Assembly (NCBI GenBank): GCA_028622995.1
Contig: JAJQJQ010000024.1
Coordinates: 1,798,001 to 1,862,000, forward strand
Length of the DNA stretch: 64,000 bases
Source of the DNA: Panagrolaimus kolymaensis
Taxonomy: Eukaryota; Nematoda; Chromadorea; Rhabditida; Panagrolaimidae
Reading direction: 5' to 3'
Shown here: in pieces, positions 38,984 through 48,400 of the stretch
Position numbering within the stretch: position 1 is the first letter of the stretch
Layout: the number at the start of each line of letters is the position of its first letter
Position numbers and translations under genes: made by a program
The notes under the pieces: model-generated
What the model saw: the letters and a program-made list of their open reading frames with translations, nothing else
Told to the model about the DNA's origin: nothing
The model's database searches: none

Positions 38984-40762
38984 AAATTGTTGAGCACGAG
39001 AAACATTTTTGAGAGCATTTTGTCCAGCAAGAATTGAAACTAATCATAGCTCGAGTAATTTTAACATATCTTTCATCTTCCGAAGTTAACATGCAATGAG
39101 AAATAAAGATATCATTCGTAGGACTAATCCCACTGCCATAATGAATGCGAATTTGATTAAATTCAAAGAAATTTCCATGATTATTTGAAAAACATACAAT
39201 TAAAACCTTCCATTTTCCAAGATCTTTAAAAGTAACCATTTTTTCGACTTTTATTCCATTAATTGAAAAATCGTTTAATCGTGTGCTATTATCATAAAGT
39301 TGATATATATTTACGGGAATTCGAAACATTGGATCAAAATTTAGCGTAGTTTCTGCTATTTTATTTTCAGGCAACCATGGAAGTCGAAGAGAACGCATAG
39401 GGCAACTAAAAAACAAACAAAAAACGGATAAATGTTGGTTGGCTACAGTAATCCTAAATGGTGTGTGTAACTCACTAAAATCCATCAATATAAAATGTTA
39501 CAGCTGCATAAGGATAAAGGGTTCGAGGACGTGAATGAAAGCTATTATGTAGAGAATCACGTTTATCATAAATATAAACTAAAGATTGAAGAAAGGTATC
39601 AAAAAATCGATGAGATCCTAATTGCATTGCAACATGAGAACCAAATGCATTTTCACAATTATATCCATTTTCATGTTTAGGATAATTTTTTAATGAAATA
39701 AGTTTTTCATGTCCCAATAAAGCTTTATATATAATTACTCGATAAGGAATATATGGAATTGGTGGAGCAATGATGCATGAATCAGGATAACGAGATAAAT
39801 AAACTCCTTTGGAAGGATCACCCAAATATTTTACAGGTAAATTTCCACATTTAGCACCATTAGAAAAGATATCATCTTCATAAATTGGATTAAAGCCTGG
39901 AGCAAATTCATATAAATATGTAAATTCTGAATTCTCTCCAGCATTTACAAGCATTTGACGGCATTGCATTAAATTATCATGAAGTTTGGTATTTTTTACT
40001 CGAGTTGCATCCACAAATTTAACCTTCGAAGTTAAACGTTTGCGTGAAAATGATTGGTGAAAGATTTTACAAATTTCTGCTTTAAAACTTCTATCTGATT
40101 CAGAAATGATTGTAGCGGAATAATTTTTATTTGGTTCAAGGATTGGAATTTTATGGGTGCTTGGTAAATCAAAAAGTCTGAAAAAAACTTTGATGTAAAC
40201 ACACATTTACGATAAAAGCTAATGAATAATTCTTTGGATTTGCTAATGGCAATGACCATTTTGAGTTATTGGTGCCTGATTTGAATTTATAAAACTTATG
40301 TTGAGGTACTAGTGTAATTGTAATTGTATTTCTTTGCATCAAAATCTTGAATAAAATCCTCATCAACAAATGCTGGTTCTTCCGGCTCAGTTGGAGTGCT
40401 AAAAATCATTTTTTATCAATGATTTCTTAAAGTGCTGTAATTAGAATATTTGTGACTAAAGAAAGTAAATCTGTATCTCTCGCACGAAGCTCTTCCTTGA
40501 TAAGCTGCTTTTCGCCTCGCATCGTTAGACGCCGCAATTATAACACTCGTGTTAAACTTGTAATTTGCCACCAGTGCTAGCTTTTGTTCCTCCAATTTTT
40601 TTTAACCCCTTCAAACAAACAAGCAAAAAAAACTCACATGACTTTCACTTCGTCATCCATGGGTTCGGAAGGAGGTTCTGAAAAGCATAAAAATTAAATT
40701 ATTAAATCTCACTAATATTTATCACCTAAAATCCCTTGAAAAATAGAAGATGCAATATTCAT
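38964..40762 (-). CDS. TASOR/DUF3715-like (pseudo-PARP) protein
   Basis: Probable exons are 40762-40726, 40676-40637, 40398-40310, 40275-40211, 40177-39476 and 39405-38964. The first four join in phase (MNIASSIFQGIL, an acidic PTEPEEPAFVDEDF segment). The join into 40177 is off by one base, so that junction is wrong or carries an indel. The large exon has YEFAPGFNP, GVYLSRYPDSCIIAPP, then RVIIYKALLGHEK and RPRTLYPYAAVTFYI. This pattern is what I associate with the catalytically dead PARP-like DUF3715 domain of TASOR, a scaffold of the vertebrate HUSH silencing complex. The next exon (LRLPWLPENKIAETTL...) is unassigned. The frame only stops at 38964, inside the first exon of the hydratase, so the true C-terminus is uncertain. 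Family call is moderate; function is by homology only. Confidence 0.5.
40421..40598 (-). other. Coding-like island inside an intron
   Basis: Within the roughly 240-bp intron between exons 2 and 3 of the TASOR-like gene, the minus strand stays open as LEEQKLALVANYKFN.. followed by ..IIAASNDARRKAAYQGRASC until a TGA near 40421. The stretch is visibly richer in G/C than other introns. No in-frame ATG or good acceptor is seen. It could be a skipped or alternative exon, a gene fragment or an RNA. Not recognised. Confidence 0.3.
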
Positions 40763-40870
40763 TATTGTAAATTACAAAACAAAATTATTTAACAGCAGTT
40801 GCCGCTGATTCTTCTACTTGCTTAGTTTTTTTAATAAATATTCGTATTTCATCGTCAAAACAAAAAAAAA

Positions 40871-41134
40871 ATGGCGGCTTCACATTTGGCATATGAGTTC
40901 TTTATGCCACATGTCTCTCAAATTGAAAAAATTAGAGATGTTGTTACGGTAAAAAACATTACTTCATTATTCACCGAAATTGTTTCAAAAAATAAGTTTA
41001 TTTATAACGAAATTTTTACAATAATTAGCATTTTTCTTTCTAAAATTCTCGAGCACAAAGAAACAACTGTTGTAACGCAAAAAAAAAAAGATAAAGAAAT
41101 TTTTAATAAAAAAAACGATTTTAGTTTACATTGA
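40871..41134 (+). CDS. Small hypothetical protein, 87 residues
   Basis: The ATG stands in an A-run followed by GCG, a good nematode start context. It begins 109 bp from the start of the divergent TASOR-like gene, so the two may share a promoter. The protein (MAASHLAYEFFMPHVSQIEK start) is helical, with an IFTIISIFLSKIL hydrophobic patch, then a Lys-rich end. No domain recognised. It may instead be the first exon of a longer gene, but no donor with a convincing partner was found. Confidence 0.4.
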   Translation: MAASHLAYEFFMPHVSQIEKIRDVVTVKNITSLFTEIVSKNKFIYNEIFTIISIFLSKILEHKETTVVTQKKKDKEIFNKKNDFSLH

Positions 41135-41561
41135 TGCTTGGTATGTAAACAACCACGCAGATTAAAATTAATAATTATTATAACAACGTTGAATCCCGAT
41201 GAAAGGGAATGAATCCTTAGAAACAGACAGTATTATCAGAATCTGGATTCCATGATTTTGAAAATCAGAAAACAATGGTTAAAAATTGTAATGTATCAGA
41301 AAAGAATTGTCATCGTTTTTGTTTTAATATATCTTTCTTGCCCGCCCAATATTTATCAGCTCCTTCGATCTTAGCCGTGATCGAAGAAGCGCTTAAATAG
41401 CCTTAAGCTTTCCTTATTTCACTTCACTTTTCGATTGTATTGCTTGGTTTTATCGGTTGTTTGCTTGCTGCTCTTAAATAAAGAAATCCCATTTATTTCC
41501 CCTAATCGCGACATTACAAAAATCATTCATTGAAGAAAGAAAATTAATGTTTGTAAAAATG
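41135..41561. other. Intergenic, contains a U2-like hairpin
   Basis: No protein-coding exon is supported between the small ORF and the inverted repeat. The only structure seen is the hairpin at 41359-41390. Confidence 0.5.
41340..41400 (-). ncRNA. U2 snRNA 5'-end-like hairpin (possible pseudogene)
   Basis: The minus strand reads GCGCTTCTTCGATC, loop ACGGCTAA, GATCGAAGGAGC. It forms a 12-bp stem (one G-T) at 41359-41390. CGCTTCTTCG and GGCTAAGATC are the two conserved blocks of the U2 5' end, in the right order and about six bases apart. The branch-point-pairing GTAGTA block that should follow is absent, and only a weak atatattaaa match lies downstream. A TATTTAA lies just upstream. A decayed U2 copy or a convergent hairpin is more likely than a working U2 gene. 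Confidence 0.3.
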
Positions 41562-41672
41562 AAAGCTCAAATGATGACAAATCGACCACTTCTCTCTCTT
41601 TTCAAATTAAACGAATTTTTCTTTGCCAAAAAAAAGTTTGAAAACGAAAAAAGAAAATGCATCGAAACAAAA

Positions 41673-41686
41673 ATTTGCATACAAAT
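41673..41686 (+). promoter_or_regulatory. ATTTGCATACAAAT near-palindrome (octamer-like)
   Basis: It lies 105 bp upstream of the left-arm gene. It is the reverse complement of the ATTTGTATGCAAAT found upstream of the kinase gene and the right-arm gene. It contains ATTTGCAT, the POU octamer. Confidence 0.5.
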
Positions 41687-41790
41687 TTCTTCACAAAAAC
41701 TTTGAAACATTTTTCTTTCTTTTTCTTTCAACTTCTCTGTAAATTTCAAAGTGTCTTGTTCAATTTGAATATAATTATTGATCAATACAA

Positions 41791-42395
41791 ATGGGTATTA
41801 AATTTACTTTTCTGATTCTCATGTTATTAATTGAAATCGTCATTTGTAACTATACCATTGCTACTATCAATGTAAGTTTTTTTAATAATATTAATGTGCT
41901 TTATTATTGTTTCATTTTCAGGCTTCAAATGAAGAAGATTTAACTGAATTTCATCGATATGTTATCCGCCTTGTTAGTATTTTTGTCATCGCTGTTGAAG
42001 TTATTGTTGCTACAATCTGTGGATGTACATGGATGTGTTGTTCGACTTCGGAATTGAAAAATGATGTTAATAATGAAACTGAAATATCTCAAATACTCAA
42101 AGATGATATAACACAATCAAAAGATGAATCTGAACAAGAACGACAAAAATGTTTAAAATATGAAAAAGATATCGAATTCATCAATTTAATACTACAAAAA
42201 AAAAGAGAAAAATCTCAAATTAATTCTTTAACCGCTGTTTCACCATTTGCTCCTTTTAATGCAAAATCATATGCTGTAAAAAAAGCTGAGTCAAATCGAA
42301 TGAATACTCCAACACCAACACCAACTGTGACACCTGATAAAACAACGCCATCAAAAAAAGAAGCAAAGAAAAGAGTAAATTTTCATTGTTTTTAA
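41791..42395 (+). CDS. Small secreted/membrane protein, left-arm paralogue (184 aa)
   Basis: Exons 41791-41871 and 41922-42395 join in phase. Residues 1-19 (MGIKFTFLILMLLIEIVIC) form a signal peptide or anchor. A second hydrophobic span follows at about 41-62 (VIRLVSIFVIAVEVIV.., ending in a Cys-rich CGCTWMCC). Then comes a charged coiled-coil-like stretch, and the tail TPTPTPTVTPDKTTPSKKEA ending KKRVNFHCF. The mirrored gene at 43413-43916 shares the signal peptide and tail almost exactly but not the middle. No family recognised. The topology suggests a two-pass membrane protein or a cleaved secreted one. A host- or environment-facing role is speculation based on the diverged middle. Confidence 0.75.
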
Positions 42396-42511
42396 GATAT
42401 TTTGTTTTCTCACCTATGCAATATTTTAGGGACGTAATCAATTTATCAAAAAGAAGTAGAATGAAAATGTCTGTGTTAAGAAAGCAATCTCGAAAAATCA
42501 TCCATCATTTG

Positions 42512-42526
42512 TCACGACGCTCGTGA
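42512..42526 (+). other. 3'UTR hairpin TCACGA-CGC-TCGTGA
   Basis: A perfect six-base inverted repeat with a three-base loop lies about 120 bp past the left-arm stop. The mirror copy is at 43282-43296 in the right arm. It is the only G/C-rich patch of the 3' region and is conserved between arms. Confidence 0.45.
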
Positions 42527-42759
42527 TCATCTTTATTTCAATAATGTAATGTTGTCATTTGTTTTGTAATATTGTTAAGAGAAGTTCATTAGTCTAATAA
42601 ATCTGTGGTTGTAAAGTTAATGGTTGAGAGAGATGCAGTTGGTTTGAGTTGAAAGTTGTTGAGTTGAAAGTAGTTTGATGTTGTGATTGGTTTGAGATGA
42701 AAGTTGTTTTGTTTGACGAATGTTGATATTGTCCAGGGTTGAGCTGTTGTTTTGCGACG

Positions 42760-43097
42760 ATGTTTCCAGTTTTGTAAAAGATGCTCGAAGAGCCCTTCCC
42801 CGCGGCCAGCAAAAGGTGAATCCCCATGCTTATGCAATTCAATTTTGCTAATCGTTTCAAACTCAGAAAATTCGAGATGTATTACGATGCCCTTTATTCG
42901 ACAAGCTTTGTTTCGAGTTTGGGATGGATTTATCCGAGCTTTGGGAATATCTCCATATTTTACTTTATCACTATGGACTTCAATAAATGAAATGTTATCG
43001 ATTAGCTTTAGCTGATGATTCGAGATTGCTTCATTGCTTTCGAATGAATCACGCGGTGTTGTTTCAACGATTAGAGGTTCTTCAATAATCTTTTCAA
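42760..43097 (-). other. Spacer of the inverted duplication with an open minus frame
   Basis: This single-copy 338-bp stretch lies between the arms. It is more G/C-rich than the arms, and the minus strand is open throughout: VETTPRDSFESNEAISNHQ.., ..KYGDIPKARINPSQTRNKA.., ..FAGRGEGLFEHLLQNWKHR. The frame continues through the left arm to a stop near 42589. No ATG starts it in the right arm. It may be a captured gene fragment or an exon of an undetected gene. Not recognised. Confidence 0.4.
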
Positions 43098-43281
43098 CTC
43101 GCAAAACAACAGCTCAACCCTGGACAATATCAACATTCGTCAAACAAAACAACTTTCAACTCAAACCAACTGCCTCTTTCTCAACCATTAACTTTACAAC
43201 CACAGATTTATTATACTAATGAACTTCTCTTAACAATATTACAAAACAAATGACAACATTACATTATTGAAATAAAGATGA

Positions 43282-43296
43282 TCACGAGCGTCGTGA
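43282..43296 (-). other. 3'UTR hairpin, right-arm copy
   Basis: Mirror of the 42512-42526 stem-loop, in the 3'UTR of the right-arm gene. Confidence 0.45.
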
Positions 43297-43412
43297 CAAA
43301 TGATGGATGATTTTTCGAGATTGCTTTCTTAACACAGACATTTTCATTCTACTTCTTTTTGATAAATTGATTACGTCCCTAAAATATTGCATAGGTGAGA
43401 AAACAAAATATC

Positions 43413-43916
43413 TTAAAAACAATGAAAATTTACTCTTTTCTTTGCTTCTTTTTTTGTTGGCGTTGTTTTATCAGGTGTCACAGTTGGTGTTGGTGTTGGA
43501 GTATGTCCGGAATCAATTTTCAACAAATAATTTAAACGGTTAACTTCAATTTCTAAATTCTGTCGTTTTTCTCTTTCTTCAGTTCCCTTTTTTTTAACAG
43601 CTTTCAATTCTATTCGTAATTCATTATTGATTTTTCGAAGATTGCGAAGTTTTAGTTTTAAACTAATAATTGAGCACAACTTTGAAGAAAACAACATTAT
43701 TACATTAACCACAAGTCCAAAAATATCAACCGATATCAAAATAATTTCATTAGTTCCCCATGTATTTGATTTATTAATTATAGACTGAAAATGAAACAAT
43801 AATAAAGCACATTAATATTATTAAAAAAAACTTACTTTGATTTTCTCAAGATTTTCAATGCAAATGACGATTTCAATTAATAACATGAGAATCAGAAAAG
43901 TAAATTTAATACCCAT
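43413..43916 (-). CDS. Small secreted/membrane protein, right-arm paralogue (150 aa)
   Basis: Exons 43916-43836 and 43784-43413 join in phase. The first 19 residues are identical to the left-arm protein. After that, residues 20-27 and nearly all of exon 2 differ (SIINKSNTWGTNEIILIS.., a hydrophobic VDIFGLVVNVIMLFSS, a Lys/Leu-rich coiled-coil-like stretch). The sequences meet again at TPTPTPTVTPDKTTPTKKEA..VNFHCF. The 50-bp intron between the diverged parts differs from its partner only by one T in a T-run. The layout (signal, hydrophobic span, coiled coil, Thr/Pro tail) is kept although the residues are not. Confidence 0.75.
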
Positions 43917-44018
43917 TTGTATTGATCAATAATTATATTCAAATTGAACAAGACACTTTGAAATTTACAGAGAAGTTGAAAGAAAAAGAAAGAAAAATGT
44001 TTCAGTTTTTGTGAAGAA

Positions 44019-44032
44019 ATTTGTATGCAAAT
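44019..44032 (-). promoter_or_regulatory. ATTTGTATGCAAAT near-palindrome (octamer-like)
   Basis: Third copy of the octamer-containing element, 103 bp upstream of the right-arm start codon, in a segment shared with the kinase upstream region. Confidence 0.5.
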
Positions 44033-44156
44033 TTTTGTGTCGATGCATTTTCTTTTTTCGTTTTCAAACTTTTTTTTTGGCAAAGAAAAATTTATTTCAT
44101 GCTTATTTTGAAAGAGTAAAGAATGGTCGATTAATTATTTGTTACAATTTAGGCTT

Positions 44157-44400
44157 TTATAGCTTAGAGGTTGGAATCTTGCCCCTTCGTGCCTGTCTAA
44201 CCCATTGCGGTAAAGCGATGGCAAAGTTGGATGAATCAAAGCGTTTACAATCCATAGCAATTTGTTGTCGAATTAATTTTCATTCATCATCATCAAATTC
44301 TTGTTGTTGAATATGATTATAAACAATTTAAACTTGAAGTTCGCCATAATGAGCCCACCATTCTAAAAAACTCTTTCAACATGGCATAATAATTTCTTTT
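44157..44400 (-). pseudogene. Remnant of an unrecognised gene, in-frame stops
   Basis: One minus frame reads EWWAHYGELQV, stop, IVYNHIQQQEFDDDE, stop, KLIRQQIAMDCKRFDSSNF, then AIALPQWVRQARRGKIPTSK and a terminal stop near 44157. A shorter relative of its last 25 codons lies at about 36565-36640, upstream of the kinase. The coding look with stop codons marks a decayed gene copied along with the promoter module. Family not recognised. Confidence 0.4.
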
Positions 44401-45415
44401 TTATTAGGTGTGTTTAAGATCATTTTTTTATTTTTTCTAAGATCCATGAAACATTTAAATTTTATCAAAGTCTTGAGTCTTTAACCACCGCTTCATCATT
44501 GCTATGGAATGGAATAATAAAAAATGTCCTAATCAAAAAAACAAAATTCATAGCAAAATTTTTTTATTTTCTTTGAAATGTTTTCTTTCTAAAAGAAGCA
44601 ATTATAAAAACAACGCAAAGACTAAAAATTTTGGAGTAAAGAAGGATGGTCGGTGTCAACATAAACATGAGTAAAGAGACTCATCCCTACCAAATTCATT
44701 ATCATGCAACTTCAAGATCATCATAAAATATATTTTTATGTTGCTTCCGAAATCTTTCGATGTATCAAAATTTTACTCTTCATTCTTACTTACTAATCTA
44801 ATCCTTAAAGAGAAAATATGGCTTTTAATGTTTATGTAAAGAGTTATTGCTTTAGAGAAGAAGAAGAAGAAAAAAAGGATAAATATGGTATTGGATATGA
44901 TAGTCATCAAGCAACATAAACCCATGCGTCTAATGTATCTTTCCAATCTAAAACTTATGTAAAGCAAAGATTTTTAGAAGCTCAAAAAGTTAAAGTAATT
45001 ATTAAATCACAGAAGAGTTAAATTTCAAGCAAATATGTATGTAATTTAACGGTAATAAACTTTTTTGTTTAGTTAAAATAGGTGCATAAATAAAAACATT
45101 TTTCAACGAGCATATTTTTATTGTTCAGTCGAAAATTTCTCTGTGCTTTCAAATAATTTAAGCCAAACTTTTTTTGTTCCTTCGAAACACTTTCATTTTT
45201 TGCATAAAAATTTTTGCCGCTTTTTATTTATCGTTTCACTCATTTTTTTTACACTCTCTCTCTCGCGTTGATGCTTTTCCAATAAAAGCTTCACTTTTAG
45301 AGAATCTTCTATCCTTGGAACACCTTTTCGTTTGAACGTAAGAGTGAGTACAGCACCTCTTCTTTTTTTAAAGTTAATCTTTCATCTTTACAACTTTTAG
45401 CTTTTATTTTCCAAT
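44401..45415. other. Intergenic, likely 5' region of the first Ca2+ pump gene
   Basis: No exon, RNA gene or repeat is supported. The last 150 bases are pyrimidine-rich (ttttttacactctctctctcgcg and similar), as often seen upstream of nematode genes. Confidence 0.5.
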
Positions 45416-48400
45416 ATGAATGCTCCTGAATTTTATCTGTCAATCGATAGCTTGAAAGAACTGATGACTCAACGAAAGAATGATGGCAAAGAAGCTGTTG
45501 ATAAGCGCTATGGTGGAATTGAAGGTCTCTGTTCTAAACTCAAAACGAATTCATCTAATGGTATCTGCAACAACGAAAGCGAATTGAAGAAAAGGAGATA
45601 TGAGTATGGTGCTAATGTGATTCCACCTCCATCGATGAAATCATTCTTTGCTTTAGTATGTGATGCATTGAAAGATCCAACTCTTATTGTTTTACTTGTT
45701 AGTGCTATCGTTTCTCTTGCTCTTTCATTTTACACACCAACTAAACACGGAAGTAAGTTTATTTTATAATTATTTTCTTTTTAACCATATCATTTTTTAG
45801 TTAATGATGAATCAGCGGATGAAGCTGGATGGATTGAAGGAATGGCAATTTTAGCTTCTGTCGTCGTTGTTGTTCTTGTTACCGCTTTGAATGATTACAC
45901 AAAAGAACGTCAATTCCGAGGTTAGTATTTTTAACTGTGAGATTGTTTCTTATAATAAGTTTTTAGGTCTTCAAACAAAGATACAAACCGATCAAAAATT
46001 TTTCGTTATTCGAAATGGTTCACAAATTCAAATTCCTTTAAATGAGTTGGTTGTTGGAGATATCGCTCAAGTAAAATATGGTGACTTGCTTCCTACTGAT
46101 GGCATCCTCATCCAATCAAATGATCTTACAATCGATGAATCTTCTCTTACTGGTGAATCCGATCTCATCAAAAAATCCGTTGAATTCGATCCCATGCTTC
46201 TTTCTGAGACTCATGTTATGGAAGGAAGTGGTCGTATGATCGTTACAGCTGTTGGAATTCATTCTCAAACCGGTATCATCATGTCTCTGTTGAATGACAA
46301 TGAAGACAGTGGTGAAGAAGCATGTAAAACTCCTTCAAAACTCGAAGTCCCAAAAGTGAAGAAAGAACGATCGGTTCTGCAATCAAAATTGTCTCAACTT
46401 ACAATTCAAATTAGTTATGCTGGCTTATTTTTTGCAACTATCACGGTGCTTGTTCTTTGTGCTCGATTTTCAATCACTCATTATTATTATGAAAACCAAC
46501 AATTCGCTTTATCTGATTTCCATTTCTATGTTAACTTCATTATCATTGGCGTAAGCGTTTTGGTCGTTGCTGTTCCAGAAGGATTACCATTGGCTGTAAC
46601 TCTTTCACTTGCCTGTTCTGTCATAAAGGTTAGATTTTTACACTTATTCTACAACTTTACATTTACAAATTATTTTTAGATGATGAAAGATAACAACCTT
46701 GTTCGACACCTCGATGCTTGTGAAACGATGGGAAATGCCACAACCATTTGCTCTGACAAAACCGGAACACTCACAACAAATCGAATGACTGTGGTTGAAT
46801 CGTATGTTGCTGGTCACCATTATGCTGCTGATGAAGCTGCACATTACATTAACTTGAATCCTCGTTTTGCCAAAATCCTTATTGAAGCTATTAGCATTAA
46901 TGGTAGCTATGCTTCACAAACCTTGCCACCAACAAAAGAAGGAGAACAAATGATTCAACTTGGAAATAAAACTGAATGTGCTCTACTTGGTTTTGTGCTT
47001 TCTATGGGTCAAAGCTATCAATCTATGCGTGATGAACATCCTGAAAGTTCCTTCCATAAAGTTTTCACATTTAACTCTGTTCGGAAATCCATGGCAACGG
47101 TGATTCAAAACAAAGAACGTGGAGGTTATCGAGTTTATATCAAAGGTGCTTCAGAAATTATGCTCGCTCGTTGTAAATGGATTGTTGGACCTGATAACAA
47201 CATTTTACATTTTGAAGAAGCTTATAAAAATCATTTAATTCAATATGTTATTGCGCCGATGGCATCTCGTGGTTTACGAACTATTTGCATCGCATACAAG
47301 GATTATTTACCTGAAAGGATTGATTTTGAAAATGATGTAAGGCTTTCATTTGTTTAATTTAAAAAAAACTTAATTTCATGTTTTAACACGTTTGTTTTAG
47401 ACTACTTTTAATGATAACGTTGATTGGGAAGATGAAGCAACTGTTTTGAATGAGCTCACCTATCTTATTATCGTTGGAATTCATGATCCTGTTCGACCTG
47501 AAGTTCCTGATGCTATTAGAAAATGTCAAGAAGCTGGTATTACTGTTCGTATGGTTACTGGAGATAATATCAACACTGCTCGAGCTATCGCAACTTCTTG
47601 TGGAATTTTGAAACCTGTAGAAGATTTTCTAGCATTAGAAGGCAAAGAATTCAATGAACGTATTCGCAATGAAAATGGTGAAATCAATCAATCCAAACTT
47701 GATGATATTTGGCCCAAACTTCGTGTTCTTGCTCGTGCTCAACCAACAGACAAATACAATTTGGTCAAAGGCATCATTGATAGTCAAATTTCTGATGAAC
47801 GTGAAGTTGTTGCTGTTACTGGTGATGGTACAAATGATGGCCCTGCTCTCAAAAAAGCTGATGTTGGTTTTGCTATGGGTATTGCTGGTACAGATGTTGC
47901 TAAAGAAGCTTCCGATATCATCTTAACTGATGATAATTTCACTTCCATTGTCAAAGCTGTTATGTGGGGAAGAAATGTTTATGATTCAATTGCAAAGTTC
48001 CTCGTGTTTCAACTCACCGTCAATGTCGTTGCTGTAGTTGTTGCATTTGTTGGTGCATGTGCTATTCAAGATACTCCATTGAAAGCTGTACAAATGTTAT
48101 GGGTCAACTTGAATATGGATACTTTGGCTTCTCTTGCTCTTGCAACTGAACTTCCTACAGAAGATTTACTCAAAAGAAAACCATATGGTCGTACAAGTCC
48201 ATTGATCTCTCGAACTATGATTAAGAATATTATTGGGCATGCCCTCTATCAAATCTTGGTACTCTTCACTCTTATCTTTTATGGTGAAAAGATATTCGGC
48301 ATTGAAAGTGGGCGTATGCGTGAAATGGGTTCAGCTCCTTCTCAACATTTTACTATTGTCTTTAATGCTTTTGTTATGATGACTGTTTTCAACGAATTAA

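Larger units (their letters stand above)
41562..42759 (+). repeat. Left arm of a large inverted duplication
   Basis: It matches the reverse complement of 43098-44158 through the promoter, signal-peptide exon, intron, 3' end of the coding region and 3'UTR. The match is interrupted in the central coding part. A 48-bp direct repetition near 42640-42690 (gttgaaagt units) is present here and missing from the other arm. The symmetry centre is near 42.85 kb. Confidence 0.9.
43098..44158 (-). repeat. Right arm of a large inverted duplication
   Basis: Reverse-complement counterpart of 41562-42759. The inner edge is at the shared ccagggttgagctgttgttt block, and the outer edge fades past tggtcgatt near 44136. 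The intron, promoter and 3'UTR match the left arm at near identity, while the central coding part does not. Confidence 0.9.

Noticed and set aside
42752..43543. Plus-strand ORFs across the palindrome spacer and right arm
   Set aside because: They lie antisense to the spliced right-arm gene or the better minus-strand frame and include 3'UTR sequence.
44773..44967. Minus-strand 64-codon ORF with a Phe run
   Set aside because: Driven by a gaagaag repeat and AT-rich flank; no supporting signal.
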